From: Lutjanus erythropterus | Lineage: Eukaryota; Chordata; Actinopteri; Lutjaniformes; Lutjanidae | Direction of reading: 5' to 3' | NCBI GenBank assembly: GCA_020091685.1 | Contig: CM034603.1 | Span: 20,354,715-20,418,714, forward strand | DNA: 64,000 bases | Part shown: positions 61,401-64,000 of the stretch, in pieces | Position numbering within the stretch: the stretch's first letter is position 1 | Layout of the letters: each line of letters begins with the position of its first letter | Notes under the pieces: generated by a model | What the model saw: only the letters and a program-made list of their open reading frames with translations | What the model was told of the DNA's origin: nothing | Database searches by the model: none | Translations under genes and position numbers: made by a program

Positions 61401-62594
61401 GTGGCTGGGATGACAGCCTGGGATGTGTTGTCCACTTTTTCTATTAATTGTAATGTAGTGTTTCCTGATGAAAAAGGCTAAACTAGTTGGAGAAACTGGT
61501 GGCACCGCAGTCACAGTAGATTAAGTTCTTAGATGTGTCATATTCTAACCACTTAAACTCCTCCTTCCATTCAATCCTAAACTTTCATTGCCATTTTGCT
61601 TATTCATAGTCAGCCTTTTGGGTTTTTGGTTCTTCTGTAACGGTCATGTTCACAATTTCAGATGGCTTAGTAAACCCACACTTCAGTAGCCTTTGACTGT
61701 ATAATATATGGCAGAGGTGATCTACTGGACTCATTTCCAAAAGTTGTTGTATCTATTAGTCATTTAGACCCTAAAATATGTAGAAAAAATAGGGCTCTGG
61801 TTTAAAAATACTGGAATTACCCTCTAAATGAATTTAAATTAGAAAAGCTTGGTAAGTGATTACTTAATACTTACTTGATACTTAATTTGAATGGATTTTA
61901 ACTCTCTATTATTTTATTTCCAGAATCAGCCTCTAATCAGCTTTGGTCGACCTAAAGGTGACGGTGAAGTGCGCATGGTCTCCAGTGTTGACAAGAGGAA
62001 ACAAGACAGGTTGTTCTGCTTCAATGTCCTCAGAAAGAAATTAAGAGTGCAGAAATAAACATGCATGAAATGTCTGATGTAGGTTGAGCCATAGCTATTC
62101 AATCCATAAACGCTGACAGTGTGCAAGAGCTCATTTTCTTACTCAGACTCATTACTGATTTTCCTACGCAATCGATGAACACAGGTGTGCAAAGCTCATC
62201 TCTTCTGTTAAACACACAGTGGAAATAGTAAGTGAATACAGATTAAATAAGTAAAAGAAAGCACATAAAGAAATTATTGCTATTTAATCAGTTCTATATA
62301 TTCTAATATAGTCCAAATGCTCAGACATAAAGAGGCAAAATAAAAGCAGTGGGGAAAAAAAATCAGCAACCTCATCTAAATAAATAAAACTTACATTATT
62401 TACTTTTATGATACAATAGAATAACTTAACAATACAAAACTCCTGCCTTCTCATTTTCCAGACACATCTTTTTATTTGATGTGGCTGTCATTGTTTGCAA
62501 GAGACGAGGCGACAACTATGAGATGAAGGACATACTCGACCTCAACTCCTTCAAGATCACAAACAACCCCACCTCTGACAGAGAGGGCAAAAAG
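29416..62594 (+). CDS. vav3: VAV3 Rho/Rac guanine-nucleotide exchange factor, N-terminal 467 codons (partial, continues past window)
   Basis: Vav proteins activate Rho-family GTPases after tyrosine phosphorylation downstream of immune and growth-factor receptors. Coding exons: 29416-29619, 36011-36127, 44990-45048, 47156-47221, 47875-47992, 49480-49572, 50043-50111, 50203-50306, 51764-51863, 52883-52978, 56806-56874, 58441-58527, 61924-62009, 62462-62594. Phases close at 1401 nt. The calponin-homology domain (1-119) contains [12 protein letters not shown]. The acidic region has Tyr141, Tyr160 and Tyr176 where Vav proteins carry their autoinhibitory tyrosines. The DH domain runs about 193-371, including [20 protein letters not shown], and PH starts near 400. 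VAV3 is chosen over VAV1 and VAV2 because segments such as [36 protein letters not shown] and [11 protein letters not shown] are closest to VAV3. Fish have duplicates, and a/b cannot be decided here. The rest of PH, C1, SH3-SH2-SH3 lie beyond the window. Confidence 0.95.
30035..30370. repeat. Family A repeat interrupted by a hAT-like insertion
   Basis: GCTGCAATGATCAGTCAGTT at the left and AACAGTTAGTTGCAGCC at the right are the two ends of family A. The final bases of the repeat resume at 31005 after the insertion at 30371-30996. It lies in vav3 intron 1. Confidence 0.65.
30371..30996. mobile_element. Non-autonomous hAT-like transposon with 8-bp target duplication
   Basis: TTGCAGCC at 30363-30370 is repeated exactly at 30997-31004. 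Inside these, the ends TAGAGTTGGGTGATAT and CAATCACCCAACCCTA (complement TAGGGTTGGGTGATTG) are inverted repeats. An 8-bp duplication is the hallmark of the hAT superfamily. The 626-bp interior has no transposase frame. This is the best supported mobile element in the window. Confidence 0.85.
34155..34520. repeat. Probable retroelement-derived repeat in vav3 intron 1
   Basis: It opens AGAATTAGAATCAGAAGCAA then CAGCTTTATTGGCC, a sequence common at non-LTR element tails in fish. The later part (about 34370-34520) is GC-richer and contains CTTCCTCCGCAGACAAACG, perhaps a decayed coding part. No intact frame was found. Confidence 0.45.
36947..37166. other. Assembly gap (220 N)
   Basis: A run of N in vav3 intron 2. 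The left edge ends in a TATATATA run and the right edge starts exactly at the palindrome arm. Confidence 0.99.
37167..37536. repeat. Perfect palindrome: 150-bp arms around an (AT)n core
   Basis: Arm 37167-37316 is the exact reverse complement of arm 37387-37536 over 150 bases by my reading. The 70-base spacer is (AT)n broken by GTAT. The left arm begins at the first base after the gap, so its true outer limit is unknown. Confidence 0.9.
38392..38645. repeat. Degenerate minisatellite, units of about 45-55 bp
   Basis: Five or so units carry the core TTTTAGCTAGCTAGCAAACA followed by ATGTAA and a T-rich stretch. Units differ by substitutions and small gaps. In vav3 intron 2. Confidence 0.7.
40098..41000. 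mobile_element. Non-autonomous DNA transposon with 'AAAGGTCCAGTGTGT' ends (family D)
   Basis: The left end TTAAAGGTCCAGTGTGTGAG pairs with the right end AACACACTGATCCTTTAAAA. The subterminal CACTAGATGCCACTAAATCC is typical of this kind of fish repeat. A related fragment, GTGTAGGATTTAGTAGCATC, sits near 16740 in a dcaf8 intron. No transposase frame. Confidence 0.65.
41109..41503. mobile_element. Short inverted-repeat element ('AAAAGGAGACATGTTATGC' end)
   Basis: The left end TTAAAAGGAGACATGTTATG and the right end TTTTGCATAATATGTAAACTT are imperfect inverted repeats about 395 bp apart. The interior is non-coding. Confidence 0.55.
42639..43292. mobile_element. Long imperfect inverted-repeat element, about 650 bp
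   Basis: The two halves mirror each other: ACACTTT then CTGTCGTAACCATG and ATGAAGGAGTC on the left, GACTCCTTCATGTTAACGAC then AAAGTGT on the right. Short TGACATTA and TGTCATAA motifs recur inside. It has the form of a palindromic non-autonomous transposon in vav3 intron 2. Confidence 0.6.
44335..44540. repeat. Degenerate 'GGTTGCTAAGTG' minisatellite
   Basis: TTGCTA or TTGCTAAGTG units recur at roughly 10-30 base spacing (GGTTGCTAGTGC, GGTTGCTACATG, GGTTGCTAAGCA, GGTTGCTAAGTG). A GCTAACAGTAGCTAACG stretch just upstream may be related. Confidence 0.65.
51990..52090. repeat. Probable non-LTR retroelement tail fragment
   Basis: TTAATTGATCCCAAGAGGAA followed by TTCTGTTGTTACAGCAGCAC resembles a sequence widespread in fish at LINE 3' ends. 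In vav3 intron 9. Confidence 0.4.
53312..53360. repeat. (TTTTA)n pentamer run followed by 'GCTTTATTTA' units
   Basis: About five TTTTA units at 53312-53338, then two AGCTTTATTT units. The following 400 bases (AGGACAGTCCTGTTGAGATA onward) look like a decayed repeat but I cannot name it. Confidence 0.7.
58379..58432. repeat. (TG)27 microsatellite at the vav3 exon 12 acceptor
   Basis: Fifty-four bases of pure TG end eight bases before the exon 12 splice junction (TTGCACAG then exon at 58441). It occupies the place of the polypyrimidine tract. Confidence 0.95.
59159..59477. repeat. Family A repeat, degenerate copy in vav3 intron 12
   Basis: It starts at GAGCTGATCAATCAATC and ends at AGTAATCATTAGTTATAGCC, with the interior TTCTGACATATTATGGAAAA and CAGAAGATTAATCGATAATG matching family A. 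Confidence 0.55.
60358..61829. mobile_element. Inverted-repeat element ('TTTAAAGGATAATTCTGGTA' end) interrupted by a LINE fragment
   Basis: The left end TTTAAAGGATAATTCTGGTA is mirrored at the right by TACTGGAATTACCCTCTAAA. Just inside, GGGGTCTAAATGAGTAACAG pairs with CTATTAGTCATTTAGACCCT. The middle, about 60580-61510, is unrelated and includes a LINE-derived sequence, so this is a nested insertion. Confidence 0.6.
61050..61430 (-). pseudogene. Degenerate LINE (L2/CR1-like) reverse transcriptase C-terminal fragment
   Basis: On the minus strand, 61275-61060 translates to [20 protein letters not shown] and then [11 protein letters not shown], the characteristic sequence downstream of the reverse transcriptase domain in L2-type LINEs. 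A second frame (61435-61311) reads [20 protein letters not shown], which precedes it in intact elements. The two are in different frames, so the copy carries a frameshift and is dead. Lies in vav3 intron 12 inside the element at 60358-61829. Confidence 0.75.
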
Positions 62595-64000
62595 GTCAGT
62601 CGGCTGGGAAAACGCAATATACTTTTATGCTAATAAATAAACAGATACTGCACTTGTATATTGGTATTTGTGCATTTTGCATTGCATCGAATATTGTCTC
62701 TCAATCTGTATCTATCTCACATTTTGATTAGTTTACGGTTCATTCCAATAAACTGCATTGCTGTATAGAAATGTTGCTATTCAACATCTGTTGTGCTGCA
62801 GATTTTATTGCTAAAATAAATGTCAGACACCTAATAAACATAATCTAGAAGGATATCCTCTCCCTTCCTGGTGTAGAGTCAGTGGGGTTTTCTCCCTTTT
62901 GAATTGGAAACCTGCAAGTCTCTCCTTCGTTACCCCACACAGTTTATACAGTATGCCATTTCTTTTTCGCCCCATGGGAACGTTTGCAGGCTGTATTGTT
63001 GAGGAGGGGACTTGTTGATGTCTTGTTGATGTATGCCCACAGATGGTGTCTTCTCACCCCGGTGCTGATTGCTAATGTGAAACTGACAGCTTGGCTTGCC
63101 AGAATGCAATGGGTCTGTGGGTTTTATCAAAGGGACTCCATTATCATGCTTATTTACTCCATTGTGCAATCATGATGTGTCTGGGTGTTTGCCTGTTGTG
63201 TGGGACATGTGTATGGCAGTGATTGGTACTTAACATGTCTGGTCTTGGCTTTATGTGTGCGTTTGGCATTTTTCAGGGTTGTTTTTTAAAGGGATAGCTT
63301 GGATCATTTGAAGTGGAGTTGTATGAAGTACTTATCAATAGTCACTGTATTACTTACGGTCGATGGCGCTTGGCACGCCGCCAGCTTCCAGGAGAAGCAG
63401 AGAAATATACATGGAAGCTAAGAAATGTGCTGCTGTGGACAGGATCAGCAACAAAAGGTATTTTGCCACTTAAAAAAAGTTCACTTAAACCAAAATCTAT
63501 GTCAGTTTAAGTGTATGCTATATTTATAATATTTTCACCACTTTTCTTGCCATCAGACAACCTTTTCTAATGGGACACCGTCATTTTATAAGCCAAAAGT
63601 CACTCTCTCCAAACCAACCAAATGGCAATGGCAATTTCCTGTTTTTTTAACTGATATTGATTTTTTAGGTGGACCTTTCTTAAGTGGATAAAATACTTTT
63701 TGTTCCTGACCCAGTCCACAGCAGTACATTAGATTAGATTTGATTTTATTTCAAACATGTTAAAATAGAAAAACAAAACAAAACATAGAATATACAAGAA
63801 CAAGAAAACAAAACAAAAACTTTCAGCAGAGATAGATAATTCAGCAGAGATAGATAATTAATATCTTGTATGAGGAAGTGAATACTTATCAAATCCTACC
63901 CTCTTTTTTTGTATTTTCGTAGATAAACTAAAATTCTTTCCCTCCACTTTTCACCAAACACAACTCAATCAAATCAACAAACATAAACATTTATAACAGC
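62595..64000 (+). other. vav3: vav3 intron 14, 5' part
   Basis: After the donor GTCAGT there is no further exon before the window ends. It contains a family C element from 63287 and a tail from about 63723 (AGATTAGATTTGATTTTATT) that looks repeat-derived. Confidence 0.6.
63287..63735. mobile_element. Family C element, truncated at the right
   Basis: TTTAAAGGGATAGCTTGGAT and the following GGAGTTGTATGAAGTAC parallel the copy at 14317. Interior segments such as GTGCTGCTGTGGACAGGATC and CTCTCCAAACCAACCAAA also match that copy. The right terminal repeat is missing and a different repeat starts near 63723. Confidence 0.6.

Noticed and set aside
61050..61430. Possible host gene on the minus strand
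   Set aside because: The [13 protein letters not shown] sequence is typical of LINE reverse transcriptase, is frameshifted, and lies inside a transposon in a vav3 intron.

Overview
This window is vertebrate nuclear DNA, most likely from a bony fish (probably percomorph). The genes are intron-rich with GT-AG junctions, the proteins align residue for residue with vertebrate families, and the non-coding DNA is AT-rich and full of short non-autonomous DNA transposons and (CA)n, (TAA)n and (AT)n microsatellites of the kind common in teleosts. There is no sign of a prokaryotic, phage or plasmid sequence, and no CRISPR array.

Layout. Positions 1-171 hold the last 56 codons of an unidentified plus-strand gene, followed by its AATAAA at 216. 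Next is a complete ndc1 (plus strand, ATG 701, stop 10857, 18 coding exons, 668 aa), a transmembrane nucleoporin. A convergent, complete dcaf8 lies on the minus strand (ATG 25007, stop 16405, 12 coding exons, 614 aa), a WD40 substrate receptor of the CUL4-DDB1 ubiquitin ligase. Its promoter region has two ETS-type elements near 25.82 and 25.85 kb. About 4.4 kb further, divergently, begins vav3 (plus strand, ATG 29416), a Rho/Rac guanine-nucleotide exchange factor. Fourteen coding exons encode 467 codons: the CH domain, acidic regulatory region, DH domain and most of the PH domain. The window ends in intron 14, so the rest of PH, C1 and SH3-SH2-SH3 lie outside. The three genes act in unrelated processes (nuclear pore anchoring, protein turnover, Rho signalling), so this is a neighbourhood and not a functional cluster.

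The rest is introns and intergenic DNA filled with repeats. They include several families with recognisable terminal inverted repeats. One is a hAT-like element at 30371-30996 with a perfect 8-bp target duplication. There are three nested insertions, a degenerate LINE fragment on the minus strand near 61.1-61.4 kb, minisatellites near 38.5 and 44.4 kb, and a perfect 150-bp-arm palindrome that abuts a 220-bp assembly gap at 36947-37166.

No undescribed biological system stood out. The observations most worth checking are the UG-repeat tract that replaces the usual polypyrimidine tract at the vav3 exon 12 acceptor, the palindrome at the gap, the vav3 upstream ORFs, and the CA repeat two bases after the dcaf8 stop codon. 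Exon boundaries were set by reading splice sites against remembered family sequences; no transcript evidence or database search was available.
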